Notes under the pieces: model-generated | Seen by the model: the letters and a program-made list of their open reading frames with translations, nothing else | Database searches by the model: none | What the model was told of the DNA's origin: nothing | Shown: positions 1-9,399 of the stretch, one piece after another | How the letters are laid out: each line of letters opens with the position of its first letter | How positions within the stretch are numbered: the stretch's first letter is position 1 | Assembly (NCBI GenBank): GCA_021730635.1 | Contig: JAJNNC010000017.1 | Span: 1 to 64,000, forward strand | DNA: 64,000 nt | Direction: 5' to 3' | Source of the DNA: Catalimonadaceae bacterium JC749 | Lineage (GTDB): Bacteria > Bacteroidota > Bacteroidia > Cytophagales > Cyclobacteriaceae | Translations under genes and position numbers: made by a program

Positions 1-29
1 TTTTTATCCTAAGACCTTATAACAAACTG

Positions 30-1862
30 TTAGTTTTTGGGATTTTCTTCTAGTTGTAGCTTTACTAAATGACTGTAGCTGCCCTTAAGTCCGTATAATT
101 TTTCGTGAGAGCCCGATTCTACTATTTTTCCATCTTTGATCACGTAGATAGTGTCTACTTTTCTGATAGTGGCTAACCGATGGGCAATGATGATCGTAGT
201 GCGGTTTTCCATAAGCCTGCTCAAGGCTTCCTGAACAAGACTTTCGGATTCAGCATCCAAAGAACTGGTCGCTTCATCCAAGATCAATATTTCCGGATTT
301 TTTAAGATAGCTCTGGCAATGGCTATTCTCTGTCTTTGTCCTCCAGAAAGTTTTACGCCTCTCTCCCCTACTAATGTTTGGAAACCATCGGGGAAAGACT
401 CAATGAAATTTAAGGCATTGGCCAGTCTGGCTGCTTCTCGTATCTCTGGCAGGGAAGCACCAGGACGTCCGTAGGCAATATTTTCCTGTATAGTGCCTCC
501 AAACAGAATGACTTCTTGCGGAACAATACCAATGTGCTTTCTATACTCTGTAAGATCATAGTTGTCAATTTCTCTTCCATCTACCGTGATCACTCCCTGA
601 TCCCAGGTATAAAATCTTAATAACAGTTGAATGATCGTTGATTTCCCTGCCCCACTATGCCCTACCAGCGCTATCTTTTCTCCACTTTTTATATGGAAAC
701 TAATCCCTTTTAAAACTTGTACATCTTTTCTGGTCGGATAAGAGAAGTGTACCTCTTGAAAAGATATGTCTCCCTTGAGCTTTGTCCATCCATGACTCTT
801 ATAATAACTTTGAGGATCTACCTCTTCTTTCTCCCCTAAAATGTTGAGAATCCTTTCTGAAGCCCCTACGGCCTTTTGTACTTGCCCGTATAAGTCGCCT
901 AAACCTGCCATAGAACCTCCTATCAAGGTAGTATACAAGATGAAAGAAATCAGTTCTCCTACTGTGATAGCACCAGTTTCTACCAGAGAAGCTCCATACC
1001 AAATGACCGCTACGATGCCACCAAAGAGAACGAAAATGATAAAGGCAATGAAGAGGCCACGGAACACGGCCGACCGCAAAGCCGTTCGGACAACCTGGTT
1101 CAAAGATTCATTATATTTTTTAACTTCAAGCCATTCACTGGTGAATGATTTGACAGCATGAATGGCCTGTAAGGTTTCCTCTACAAGCACATTGGCGGAG
1201 GCTAACTGATCCTGGGTTTTTTTAGAGAGCTTACGTATGTATTTTCCAAATATGATAGCCAAAACAATAAGAACAGGAAAAGTAGCCATCATAAACCCGG
1301 TCAGGCTGGGGGCCATCCATAGAATAACCAGGGTTCCGATAAATAGCGTAGAAATTTGTCTTAAAAATTCAGCGAGGGTCACGGAGAAAGTACTCTGTAA
1401 CAGAGAAACATCTGAGGTAATCCGGCTGATGAGTTCTCCCGTGCGATGGGTATCAAAAAAAGACAGCGGCAGCGAGATTAATTTGCTGTATAAGGCCAGA
1501 CGGATATCCGCCATGGCTTTCTCGTTTACCTGAGCAAAATAGTAGACTCTTATAAAGGAAAATATACTTTGTATGAAGAAAACCCCAAACAGACAAAGTG
1601 CGATAGTTTGTAAGCTATCAGAGACCCAGGAACCCTTTCCGGAGGCTACATCAATGAGCTGGCCCGAAAGGAGAGGAAAACTTAAAAGGATGATACTGGA
1701 TAAAATCAGACTAATAATTCCTATAATAAACTGCCAGCGGTAGGGTAGTATATACTGATAAATACCGATCAGTTTTTTCAGGTTCTCTTTGTTTAATGGC
1801 TTATTTCTTTTTTTCTTCCCTTTATCAAAACGAAACAGAAAACTGCTATCTCTTTTGGCCAT
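30..1862 (-). CDS. ABC exporter, fused permease and ATPase (MsbA/multidrug type)
   Basis: This 610-residue half-transporter exports a lipid or drug-like substrate across the inner membrane and should work as a homodimer. The N-terminal part (about residues 35-330) is a six-helix ABC type-1 membrane domain. The ATPase follows, with Walker A GHSGAGKST at 401-409, Q-loop Gln449, signature LSGGQ at 505-509, Walker B ILILDE at 525-530 and switch His561. All catalytic residues are present and the length is normal for MsbA/LmrA-like proteins. The first 30 residues are strongly basic and cytoplasmic. It is transcribed divergently from the SDR epimerase and has no partner gene, so the substrate cannot be told from context. 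Confidence 0.93.
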   Translation of the reverse strand: MAKRDSSFLFRFDKGKKKRNKPLNKENLKKLIGIYQYILPYRWQFIIGIISLILSSIILLSFPLLSGQLIDVASGKGSWVSDSLQTIALCLFGVFFIQSIFSFIRVYYFAQVNEKAMADIRLALYSKLISLPLSFFDTHRTGELISRITSDVSLLQSTFSVTLAEFLRQISTLFIGTLVILWMAPSLTGFMMATFPVLIVLAIIFGKYIRKLSKKTQDQLASANVLVEETLQAIHAVKSFTSEWLEVKKYNESLNQVVRTALRSAVFRGLFIAFIIFVLFGGIVAVIWYGASLVETGAITVGELISFILYTTLIGGSMAGLGDLYGQVQKAVGASERILNILGEKEEVDPQSYYKSHGWTKLKGDISFQEVHFSYPTRKDVQVLKGISFHIKSGEKIALVGHSGAGKSTIIQLLLRFYTWDQGVITVDGREIDNYDLTEYRKHIGIVPQEVILFGGTIQENIAYGRPGASLPEIREAARLANALNFIESFPDGFQTLVGERGVKLSGGQRQRIAIARAILKNPEILILDEATSSLDAESESLVQEALSRLMENRTTIIIAHRLATIRKVDTIYVIKDGKIVESGSHEKLYGLKGSYSHLVKLQLEENPKN

Positions 1863-1970
1863 TATCTATTGTTATTGTTTAATGAAAATATCAGGGAGTA
1901 AATTACCCATTACAAGCCATAACACACATAGGATCGGACAAGTTTATGCAATTATTAGTAAGTGAACCAA

Positions 1971-1978
1971 TATATTTG
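1971..1978 (+). promoter_or_regulatory. -7 promoter element of the SDR epimerase gene
   Basis: The sequence TATATTTG matches the Bacteroidota -7 consensus TAnnTTTG exactly and lies 25 bp before the ATG. No TTTG-like -33 element stands at the usual distance, so the upstream half is weak. Confidence 0.5.
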
Positions 1979-2003
1979 TTAAAATGCTTGAACAAAAAAA
2001 ACT

Positions 2004-2990
2004 ATGATTTTTGTCACAGGAGCTAACGGTTTGATCGGTAGCTACATATGCCGGGATTTACTTAGAAGTGGGTATAAGATCAGAGCTTTAAAGCGAAAAA
2101 ACAGTGAGCTAAGCCTGGTGTGTGATATAGAGAAAAGCATAGAGTGGGTAGAAGGAGATATACTGGACCCATTAATATTGGAGGAAACCCTTCAGCAGGT
2201 TGAATGGGTTATTCATTGTGCTGCTTTTATCTCATATGATAGCAAAGATGAAGACACTATGTATCATATCAACGTGGAAGGAACCGCCAATCTGGTCAAT
2301 GCCTGTCTGAAAGTGGGTGTTCCTTATTTTCTGCACGTAAGCTCAGTGGCTGCTATAGGTAAAGATAAAAGTAACCAAATGGTAGATGAGCAGTCTCAGT
2401 TAGTTAACCTGGAAGCCACTACCAGCTACGCCCGCAGCAAATATTTATCCGAATTAGAAATTTGGCGAGGAACTACCGAAGGACTAAAAGCAGTTATAAT
2501 TAATCCATCGCTGGTGATAGGTCCTGGAGATTGGGCAAAGAGTAGTACCCGGATTTTTAAATATATATGGGATGAAAAACGTTTCTACACGGGAGGTATA
2601 GCAAATTTTGTAGACGTTCGTGATGTATCGGCTGTGGTGATGCAACTGATGAAAGCTAATATATTTGGGGAGCGTTTTATCCTGAATGCAGGTAGTGTTC
2701 CTTATAAAGAACTTTTTGACAGAATTGCCTATGAATTTGGTAAAAAACCACCTGGTATTAAAGTGAAAGGCTTATGGATAAAGTTCGCTATTTTTGCTGA
2801 TAAAATACGGGCAGGTATTAGCGGAAGCAAGCCATTAATTACTGATGAATTAGAGCAGGTTTCAAAGAACAGACATGTTTTTGATAACACCAAAATCCGA
2901 ACAGCACTGGGCTTCTCCTTTCGCAATTTGGAGGAAACAGTGCGCTGGTGTTGCCAGCAAATAATGCAAAATCCTAAACAACTTAATTAA
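2004..2990 (+). CDS. NAD(P)-dependent epimerase/dehydratase (extended SDR)
   Basis: A 328-residue extended short-chain dehydrogenase. The N-terminal Rossmann motif GANGLIGSYI (residues 6-15) binds NAD(P). The active site has a Ser-Ser stretch (HVSSVAAIG) and the YxxxK pair in SYARSKYLSE. Family members of this kind (dihydroflavonol-reductase-like, COG0451) reduce or epimerise sugar nucleotides or small ketones; the substrate is not evident here. It starts 25 bp after a good -7 element and is followed at 150 bp by the TPR gene, which has its own promoter. Confidence 0.88.
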   Translation: MIFVTGANGLIGSYICRDLLRSGYKIRALKRKNSELSLVCDIEKSIEWVEGDILDPLILEETLQQVEWVIHCAAFISYDSKDEDTMYHINVEGTANLVNACLKVGVPYFLHVSSVAAIGKDKSNQMVDEQSQLVNLEATTSYARSKYLSELEIWRGTTEGLKAVIINPSLVIGPGDWAKSSTRIFKYIWDEKRFYTGGIANFVDVRDVSAVVMQLMKANIFGERFILNAGSVPYKELFDRIAYEFGKKPPGIKVKGLWIKFAIFADKIRAGISGSKPLITDELEQVSKNRHVFDNTKIRTALGFSFRNLEETVRWCCQQIMQNPKQLN

Positions 2991-3036
2991 CCTTAAAATA
3001 CTTTTATTACGATGTGACATTAGGCAGCATAAATAG

Positions 3037-3067
3037 TTGGTCCACGTTGTAGTATTTTCTATATTTA
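3037..3067 (+). promoter_or_regulatory. Promoter of the TPR gene
   Basis: TTG at 3037-3039, a 20-bp spacer, then TATATTTA at 3060-3067 (7 of 8 to TAnnTTTG) gives a complete Bacteroidota-type promoter about 75 bp before the TPR start. An inverted repeat GAGTTT...AAACTC lies between it and the start codon (about 3108-3133). Confidence 0.5.
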
Positions 3068-3142
3068 AATGATATGGCCTGTAAAAGGCTACAGTTTTTC
3101 CGAGTTTGATTAATAAATTTTAAACTCAAACAGCAGCATGGT

Positions 3143-4540
3143 ATGAGTGATAATTTTGAAAAAAGAAGTGGAGGAAAAGATTTGGCTGATTGGTTTGAAA
3201 ATCAGCTTAAAAAGAATGAACTGCAATTTCTTGATTTGAATGTATATGTGGATATCATAGAGCATTATCTACAGGCAGATAATAACCATAAAGCATTGGA
3301 AGTTTGTAATATCGCTATTAAACAATACCCCTATTCTTCCGAGCTTTTAGTCAATAAGGCGCAAATTCTCAGCAACCTTGAAGAGTACAGAGAAGCCTTA
3401 TTTTTGCTGGATAAAGCCGCCAATCTGCAGCCAAATGATACCGAGATTTTATTGTTGAAAGGTAATATTTTGGCGCTATCCGGCAATCTGGAAGAGGCTA
3501 TTGTTGAATTTGAGCATATGCTTGATTTTTGTGAAGAGAAAGACGAGGTGTATTATCATATCGGATTGGCTTATCAAAATGCGGCTGAATTCCACAAAGC
3601 TATTCACTATTACAAGCTGGCTGTAGCCTCTAATGTCAATCATGAAGATGCCATGTATGAACTGGCTTACTGCCTGGATGTGACAGGTGAATTGGAAAGC
3701 AGCCTTAACTTTTATCACCAGTTTATTGATCAGGATCCTTATTCCGCCCATGCTTGGTATAATATGGGTATCGTATACAATAAGCTCGGGCAGTTTGAAA
3801 AAGCAGTGCAAGCCTACGAGTATGCCATTGCTGTGGATGAAGATTTTGCTTCCGCTTACTTTAATTTAGGAAACACTTATATGAACCTTCAGCTCTATAA
3901 AAAAGCGTTGGAGGCCTATAAAAACACCTTGCAGATTGAAGGACCCGATGCGGAGACCTATTGTTGTATCGCTTCCTCTTATGAAAAGTTGAAGAAATAT
4001 GACAAGGCTATCAAGTTTTATCAACGCTCTACTAAAATAGATTATTTGAATGATGAAGCCTGGTTCGGAATAGGAACCTGCCTCAACAAACAGCACCGTT
4101 GGTATGAAGCTGCCTTCTTTCTGGGTAAAGCAATTAAAATTAACAAAGCGAATGAAACCTATTGGCTGGCTTTAGCCGAAGCTGAATACAATACCGGTAA
4201 CATCGTTTCCTGTTTGGAAGCCTATCAGGAAGCTAGCTTATTGGACCCGGAAAATATTCAAGTCTGGCTCAGCTGGTCTTATGTGTTCTATGAGCAGGGT
4301 GATTATGATAAAGCCATTTCTCTTGTTCTGAGTGGTCTGGATGAGGTTCCCGACTGTGCAGAGTTTTATTATTATATTACTGCCTACCTGATTGCCGCCA
4401 GCCAGTATAAGGAAGCCTTCAATTATTTGGAAAATGCATTAACTTTGGACTTTAAAAAACACGAAATCCTTTATGAGTTTTTCCCTCGGCTTGAAACTCA
4501 AAAGGCGTTGTTTAAAATTATTGATCAATACAGAAAATAA
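3143..4540 (+). CDS. Tetratricopeptide repeat protein
   Basis: A 465-residue soluble protein made almost wholly of TPR units (roughly eleven), with the typical A-x-x-x-Y/L-x-x-A-x-x-x-x-P spacing, for example around residues 210-300 (NMGIVYNKLGQFEKAVQAYE-type helices). There is no signal peptide or membrane segment, so it is probably cytoplasmic or peripheral and acts as a scaffold. It stands 14 bp upstream of the ComA-like gene and is likely co-transcribed with it and the DUF368 gene. No enzymatic domain is visible. Confidence 0.9.
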   Translation: MSDNFEKRSGGKDLADWFENQLKKNELQFLDLNVYVDIIEHYLQADNNHKALEVCNIAIKQYPYSSELLVNKAQILSNLEEYREALFLLDKAANLQPNDTEILLLKGNILALSGNLEEAIVEFEHMLDFCEEKDEVYYHIGLAYQNAAEFHKAIHYYKLAVASNVNHEDAMYELAYCLDVTGELESSLNFYHQFIDQDPYSAHAWYNMGIVYNKLGQFEKAVQAYEYAIAVDEDFASAYFNLGNTYMNLQLYKKALEAYKNTLQIEGPDAETYCCIASSYEKLKKYDKAIKFYQRSTKIDYLNDEAWFGIGTCLNKQHRWYEAAFFLGKAIKINKANETYWLALAEAEYNTGNIVSCLEAYQEASLLDPENIQVWLSWSYVFYEQGDYDKAISLVLSGLDEVPDCAEFYYYITAYLIAASQYKEAFNYLENALTLDFKKHEILYEFFPRLETQKALFKIIDQYRK

Positions 4541-4554
4541 CCATTTTTCATTTA

Positions 4555-5325
4555 ATGAACTACACGCTAAACCAAATTCCTGAGAGAACCGCAAAGCCCA
4601 GGATATCAGGATATACTATGGCTATGGACAAAGGTCTGAGCCTGAGAGAGGCTGAAGATTTTATGAGTGTGGCAGGAGAATATGTAGATGTCGTAAAATT
4701 GGGCTGGGCTACTTCCTACGTGACACCTTATCTTAAAGAAAAAATTCAGCTTTATCACGAAGCCCGTATTCCCGTTTATTTTGGAGGCACCTTATTTGAA
4801 GCTTTTGTGATCAGAAACCAATTTGAAGATTACCTAAGAGTATTAGACCAATTTGGTATGTCATTTGCTGAAGTGTCGGATGGTTCTATTGAACTGAAGC
4901 ACGACCATAAATGTGAGTATATTCGTAAGCTATCAGAGCGGGCTACTGTGCTTTCTGAAGTAGGCTCTAAAGATGCTGCCAAGATTATGCCTCCCTACAA
5001 ATGGATAGAATTGATGCAGGCAGAATTAGACGCAGGCGCCTGGAAAGTAATCGGGGAAGCCCGTGAAAGTGGCAATGTAGGCTTATTCCGGGCTAGTGGT
5101 GAGGTACGTTCCGGACTGGTAGAAGAAATTTTAACGAAAATCCCTTTCGAAAAAATCATTTGGGAAGCGCCTCAAAAAGAGCAACAGGTTTGGTTCATTA
5201 AATTATTAGGAGCCAATGTAAACCTGGGTAATATTGCTCCTAATGAAGTCATACCGTTGGAAACTATAAGGCTGGGGTTAAGAGGCGATACTTTCAATCA
5301 TTTTTTAAATACAGATAAAGTATAA
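4555..5325 (+). CDS. ComA-like phosphosulfolactate synthase
   Basis: This 256-residue protein matches the ComA family (phosphosulfolactate synthase, PF02679), a TIM-barrel enzyme that adds sulfite to phosphoenolpyruvate to give (R)-phosphosulfolactate, the first step of the archaeal coenzyme M pathway. Typical stretches are the early MAMDKGLSLREAEDF, a VDVVKLGWATS strand near residue 45 and GGTLFEAF near residue 80. The family length fits. In Bacteroidota such enzymes occur without coenzyme M genes. A role in sulfolactate or sulfonate formation (for instance towards sulfonolipids) is inference only. Neighbours are TPR upstream (14 bp) and DUF368 downstream (29 bp). Confidence 0.85.
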   Translation: MNYTLNQIPERTAKPRISGYTMAMDKGLSLREAEDFMSVAGEYVDVVKLGWATSYVTPYLKEKIQLYHEARIPVYFGGTLFEAFVIRNQFEDYLRVLDQFGMSFAEVSDGSIELKHDHKCEYIRKLSERATVLSEVGSKDAAKIMPPYKWIELMQAELDAGAWKVIGEARESGNVGLFRASGEVRSGLVEEILTKIPFEKIIWEAPQKEQQVWFIKLLGANVNLGNIAPNEVIPLETIRLGLRGDTFNHFLNTDKV

Positions 5326-5354
5326 CAAGACCCAGGCTGTCAAATAAAAGGTGG

Positions 5355-6311
5355 ATGAATAACCTGAGATCAGTAAAAGATTATATAAAGCTGTTTCTGA
5401 AGGGAGTGGCTATGGGAGGCGCTGATGTGGTGCCGGGCGTTTCCGGAGGTACCATTGCTTTTATCACTGGCATTTACGAAACACTTCTCAATGCAATCAA
5501 ATCATTTGATGCAGAAGCACTTCGCCTGTTGTTTCAATTTAAGCTCACAGCCTTATGGCGGCATGTCAATGCCAGCTTTTTGCTTACTTTACTAAGTGGT
5601 ATATTTCTAAGCATCATCACACTGGCTAAAGTGATTCATCACTTGCTGGAGCATTATCCTATTCAGCTTTGGTCATTTTTTTTTGGATTGATTGTTATTT
5701 CCGCCGTGTCTGTTTCCAGAGAAATTACCCGGTGGCCCGGGGGCGTTATTCTTTCCGGTCTGGTGGGGGTGGTGATAGCCTATTGGGTCACCGAAGCTAC
5801 GCCTACCGATACACCCACCGATCTTTGGTTTATTTTCCTCAGTGGTGCCATTGCCATCTGTGCGATGATACTTCCCGGTATCTCCGGTAGTTTTATTCTA
5901 CTGATATTGGGCAAATATACCTATGTATTGGGGGCTGTCAACGATAGAAACCTGATAGTGATTGCTGTTTTTGCTTTAGGTTGTGCGGTAGGCATTTTAA
6001 GTTTCGCCCGTGTCATTTCATGGATGCTACAACGGTATCATAACGTCGCTGTGGCCCTGTTGGCAGGTTTTATGATTGGGTCTTTGAACAAAATATGGCC
6101 CTGGAAAGTCATCGTTTCCACCCGTATCAACAGTAGTGGAGAAGAAGTTCCTTTTATCACAAAGAACGTATGGCCCGGCACCTATATGGAAATGACGGGC
6201 GAGCCAGCTTATTTCTGGCAATCTCTTTTGTTTATGCTATTGGGTATCGCCATAGTAGTTGTGTTGGAAAGGCTGGCAACACGTCATGAGAAAGTAGCCA
6301 AATCAGCTTGA
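5355..6311 (+). CDS. DUF368 integral membrane protein
   Basis: A 318-residue polytopic membrane protein of the DUF368 family (PF04018). The family hallmark GxADVVPGVSGGTIAFITGIYE is split over residues 20-42, and a second internally repeated version (MILPGISGSFILLILG) lies near residue 175, showing the inverted two-repeat layout. DUF368 members, including PopT, have been linked to flipping undecaprenyl phosphate back across the membrane. That role is plausible here but rests on family knowledge. The gene closes the TPR-ComA-DUF368 run and is followed by a strong hairpin. Confidence 0.9.
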   Translation: MNNLRSVKDYIKLFLKGVAMGGADVVPGVSGGTIAFITGIYETLLNAIKSFDAEALRLLFQFKLTALWRHVNASFLLTLLSGIFLSIITLAKVIHHLLEHYPIQLWSFFFGLIVISAVSVSREITRWPGGVILSGLVGVVIAYWVTEATPTDTPTDLWFIFLSGAIAICAMILPGISGSFILLILGKYTYVLGAVNDRNLIVIAVFALGCAVGILSFARVISWMLQRYHNVAVALLAGFMIGSLNKIWPWKVIVSTRINSSGEEVPFITKNVWPGTYMEMTGEPAYFWQSLLFMLLGIAIVVVLERLATRHEKVAKSA

Positions 6312-6330
6312 ATTCAAACAATATGATATG

Positions 6331-6363
6331 ATAAATCTTTTACATAGAAGGTAAAGGATTTAT
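6331..6363 (+). terminator. Hairpin after the DUF368 gene
   Basis: Thirteen-base arms (6331-6343 and 6351-6363, one G-U pair) around a 7-base loop. The arms are A+T-rich and no clean T-run follows, so this is a likely but not classical terminator. Confidence 0.5.
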
Positions 6364-6486
6364 GAGCCCTATATAATTAAAGTTTAACTGTATAATTCTC
6401 AAATCATTGTGTAAAATTGTAGTTTGAGTTTTTTGACAGTTCTGGAGGCTTTATAGATTGCCTCTTCTTAAACGGTTCAGAGCATT

Positions 6487-7482
6487 ATGCATATGGAAAA
6501 TATCACAGACGAAGATATCAAAAGAGAATACCAGGAAAAAATTAAGCAGGTTTTTTCGGAAGTTGGAAAGGTAGTGGTAGGCCAGCAATATATGGTAAAT
6601 CGCCTGCTGATCGGGTTGTTTACACAAGGCCATATCCTGCTGGAAGGGGTTCCTGGTCTGGCTAAAACACTCACGGTGAATACCCTGGCCAAAGTGTTGC
6701 ATCTTAATTTCAAACGGATTCAGTTTACGCCTGACCTGCTCCCAGCAGACCTGATTGGTACCATGATCTACAATCAGCAAAAGGCAAGCTTTGAAGTAAA
6801 AAAAGGCCCTATTTTCGCCAACCTCATCCTGGCAGACGAAGTCAACCGTTCTCCGGCCAAAGTGCAGTCAGCCCTGTTAGAATCTATGCAGGAAAAACAA
6901 GTCACTATTGGAGAGACTACCTTTCTGCTGGATCGCCCTTTTCTGGTGTTGGCTACACAAAACCCGGTTGACCAGGAAGGAACCTACCCTTTACCGGAAG
7001 CACAGGTAGACCGTTTTATGATGAAGGTATTTGTAGATTATCCTTCCAAAGAAAACGAGCTGGAAGTGATGCGGCGTATGTCTAATCTGGCCTATACGGC
7101 AGAAGTAAAATCTATTCTGACCAAAGAAAATGTTTTTTCTATCCGTGACGCTATCAATGCCGTCAATATTTCGGATTCATTAGAGAAATATATTATTGAG
7201 CTGGTTTTTGCCACCCGAAGGCCAGCGGAATATCATATGAAAGAGTTGTCACAGTATATCCAGTTTGGTGCCTCGCCCAGAGCCAGTATCAATCTTAATA
7301 TTGCGGCCAAGGCTATTGCTTTCTTTGACCAAAGGGATTATGTCTTGCCGGAAGATATCAAAGAGGTAGCACACGATGTACTGAACCACCGCATCCTTCT
7401 CAACTATGAGGCAGAAGCCGATGGGGTGAAGACAATAGATATTATCAAGACTATTTTGCAAAAGATACCCATCAACCGATAG
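6487..7482 (+). CDS. MoxR-family AAA+ ATPase
   Basis: A 331-residue AAA_3 chaperone-like ATPase with Walker A EGVPGLAKT (53-61), Walker B LILADEVNR (113-121), sensor ATQNP (156-160) and the GTYPLPEAQ / DRF arginine-finger region. MoxR proteins help mature or insert cofactors into partner proteins and are normally followed by DUF58 and VWA (Bat) genes. Here the next gene points the other way, so no partner is present locally. An in-frame ATG six bases downstream could equally be the start. Confidence 0.92.
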   Translation: MHMENITDEDIKREYQEKIKQVFSEVGKVVVGQQYMVNRLLIGLFTQGHILLEGVPGLAKTLTVNTLAKVLHLNFKRIQFTPDLLPADLIGTMIYNQQKASFEVKKGPIFANLILADEVNRSPAKVQSALLESMQEKQVTIGETTFLLDRPFLVLATQNPVDQEGTYPLPEAQVDRFMMKVFVDYPSKENELEVMRRMSNLAYTAEVKSILTKENVFSIRDAINAVNISDSLEKYIIELVFATRRPAEYHMKELSQYIQFGASPRASINLNIAAKAIAFFDQRDYVLPEDIKEVAHDVLNHRILLNYEAEADGVKTIDIIKTILQKIPINR

Positions 7483-7520
7483 AAATATTTTCTCTCTTCA
7501 GACCATCCAGCATTGCCTAT

Positions 7521-8723
7521 TTATTTGAGCTGGGCGTGCGTTTCTACCTTTTTGCGGATGCGGATATCTGAAACCCTTCGTTGAGGTCTCACTTTCTTGG
7601 TTTGTTTGTTGCGGCGGCCCCACCAGATATAAAAACCGGTAACAGGAAGACTGGAAACAATCAGGCTTGCAAAAAAAGCCAGAAGCTTACCAGCAAACCC
7701 CAGGATGGCACCCGTGTGAATGTCGTAGTTCATGCGGAAGAGTTTATCAGCAGCATCAGCGTTTGGGAATCTTCCGTAGATATGATCGACAGAAAGTTCT
7801 TCCAGGGTGTATTGATCAAAATACCGGTAATCAGTTTGCCAGTAGGTGCCACCATCAGGATTTGCATTGGCAGCGATGGGCGAGTGGCTTGTTTCGGGAA
7901 TGTGAACTTCAATGACTTCTGCCTTGGGATAACTCTTCTGCATGTTGTACCAAACCTGGTCAATAGCCGGTAAACTGGCTGTCCAGGAAGCTGTTGTGTC
8001 AGAAGTAGGTTCCATATACAACAGCTCCTTTTCTCCACCAAAAGCTGTATAGGTTCCCTGGGCAAACCACTGAAAACCCCAAACCAGCCCTGTTAGCGCC
8101 AGGATCATGGCGATCCCAAGGGCATAAAAGCCGAGCACATTGTGCATATCATAGTTTTTTCTCCTCCAGCGGGCGTTCCACTTGATGCGAAAGCGTTGTT
8201 GAGAGGCAGCTTTATTTTTGGGCCACCAGAGAATGAGTCCTGAAATAAGCATGACAACAAAGACGAGGGTCGCTGAAGCTACCACAGGCTGGCCAATCTC
8301 CGGTGGCAGCCAGAGGTAAAAATGCCCATCCAGAATGATGTGAAAAAAATCAGTTTCCATATCCTTCACCTTGAGGACCTCACCGGTATAAGGATTCAGA
8401 TACAAGTGATAATAGTAATAATCCGGCTCAAAATTAAAAAAGATAACCTGTACTGCTTTTCCGGTACCAGGATACAAAACAGCATGGATTTTCTTTTGTG
8501 GAAGCGTTTTCTCTGCAATGCTTTGAAAGGTAGAAGGCGGCAAAAGAGATTGAGGTTGCTCCTCTACAAAACGATAAGATTGGGTAAGATGCTCTATTTC
8601 CGTTTTAAAAGCATAGAAGCAACCCGTCACAGCTACTATAAATACTATAATTCCGGAAGCAAATCCGAGCCAAAGGTGAATTTTTCCTATAATCTTCTTT
8701 AGTTTGATTCGGTTGTCTTTCAA
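7521..8723 (-). CDS. PepSY-associated membrane protein, iron-uptake type
   Basis: A 400-residue PepSY_TM protein (PF03929) with an N-terminal helix (about 17-36: WLGFASGIIVFIVAVTGC), a periplasmic PepSY part carrying a YxYHLYLNPYTGEVL stretch near 105-120, and three further helices (about 143-165, 195-220, 355-380). Conserved histidines in HLWLGF, GHFYLWLPPEIG and MHNVLGFYAL fit the family proposed to reduce or handle ferric siderophores in the inner membrane. The start is a TTG, because no ATG lies between it and the upstream in-frame stop. The gene is convergent with moxR and about 680 bp from the outer-membrane receptor locus, whose substrate is unknown. Confidence 0.85.
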   Translation of the reverse strand: MKDNRIKLKKIIGKIHLWLGFASGIIVFIVAVTGCFYAFKTEIEHLTQSYRFVEEQPQSLLPPSTFQSIAEKTLPQKKIHAVLYPGTGKAVQVIFFNFEPDYYYYHLYLNPYTGEVLKVKDMETDFFHIILDGHFYLWLPPEIGQPVVASATLVFVVMLISGLILWWPKNKAASQQRFRIKWNARWRRKNYDMHNVLGFYALGIAMILALTGLVWGFQWFAQGTYTAFGGEKELLYMEPTSDTTASWTASLPAIDQVWYNMQKSYPKAEVIEVHIPETSHSPIAANANPDGGTYWQTDYRYFDQYTLEELSVDHIYGRFPNADAADKLFRMNYDIHTGAILGFAGKLLAFFASLIVSSLPVTGFYIWWGRRNKQTKKVRPQRRVSDIRIRKKVETHAQLK

Positions 8724-9399
8724 AATCTGAAAAATTAAAAGTTAGAAATAAAAACTTCCGGTAATGCTTCTTACTCAAAACTTTCGCAATGTTTGGCCCA
8801 TCGATGCTCATGGGTCACCTTCCAATCTTTAGCTTAATTCGGAATTTTATGAATAGCTAAGTGTCTACATCAGATATTGTCGGGCTTTTGTACCTGTATA
8901 CCTGTATATGTGTACAAGGCAGCACTAGTAAAAAATAAAGAGGTGCCAGTCTTCCAGTATGCTGCCTATGGAAAAGGAAAGAGCATACCTTTATAGCTAA
9001 CCTTTTATTTAGATTAATTTTAAATAAAGCCAAAACTACATGATAGGAAGGGCAAAGGCAACATTTATAATAAAAAAATTCATGAGGTAAAGGATTTGCA
9101 GCCATGAATGACCAGGAAGTGTAGCGATGAAAATATTCATAAGACGTAATATAACTATGGTTATAATTATTTGAAGAATTTTTCAAAAACCCCTCAAATG
9201 AATTTAAATAAACGTGCTGGGCGAACAACTGATTATCAGCACTTTGATCTGAAATAATCCTACGGTCAGTTAACATTAATTTAACATATCGAGCCCATCT
9301 TTAATCATTTATTAATATAGAGTACCTCATGACTTAACAATCATTGTTGAATTTTGCGGGTGTAATTTCAAACCAAGAAGACACTACAAAATCTAACTC
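8724..9399. other. Intergenic region between PepSY gene and surface lipoprotein
   Basis: A 676-bp divergent intergenic stretch with no convincing gene. It contains an inverted repeat TTGTAC...GTACAA at 8888-8917 enclosing two tandem copies of CCTGTATA, a perfect 16-bp palindrome TATAACTATGGTTATA at 9150-9165, and AACAATCATTGTT at about 9338-9350, just before a -7-like GAATTTTG. These may be operators for either neighbour. Confidence 0.4.

Noticed and set aside
8857-9276. 139-codon minus-strand reading frame between the PepSY and lipoprotein genes
   Set aside because: The sequence is rich in Cys, His and Tyr with no domain or plausible hydrophobic pattern. It covers palindromes and the likely promoter region.
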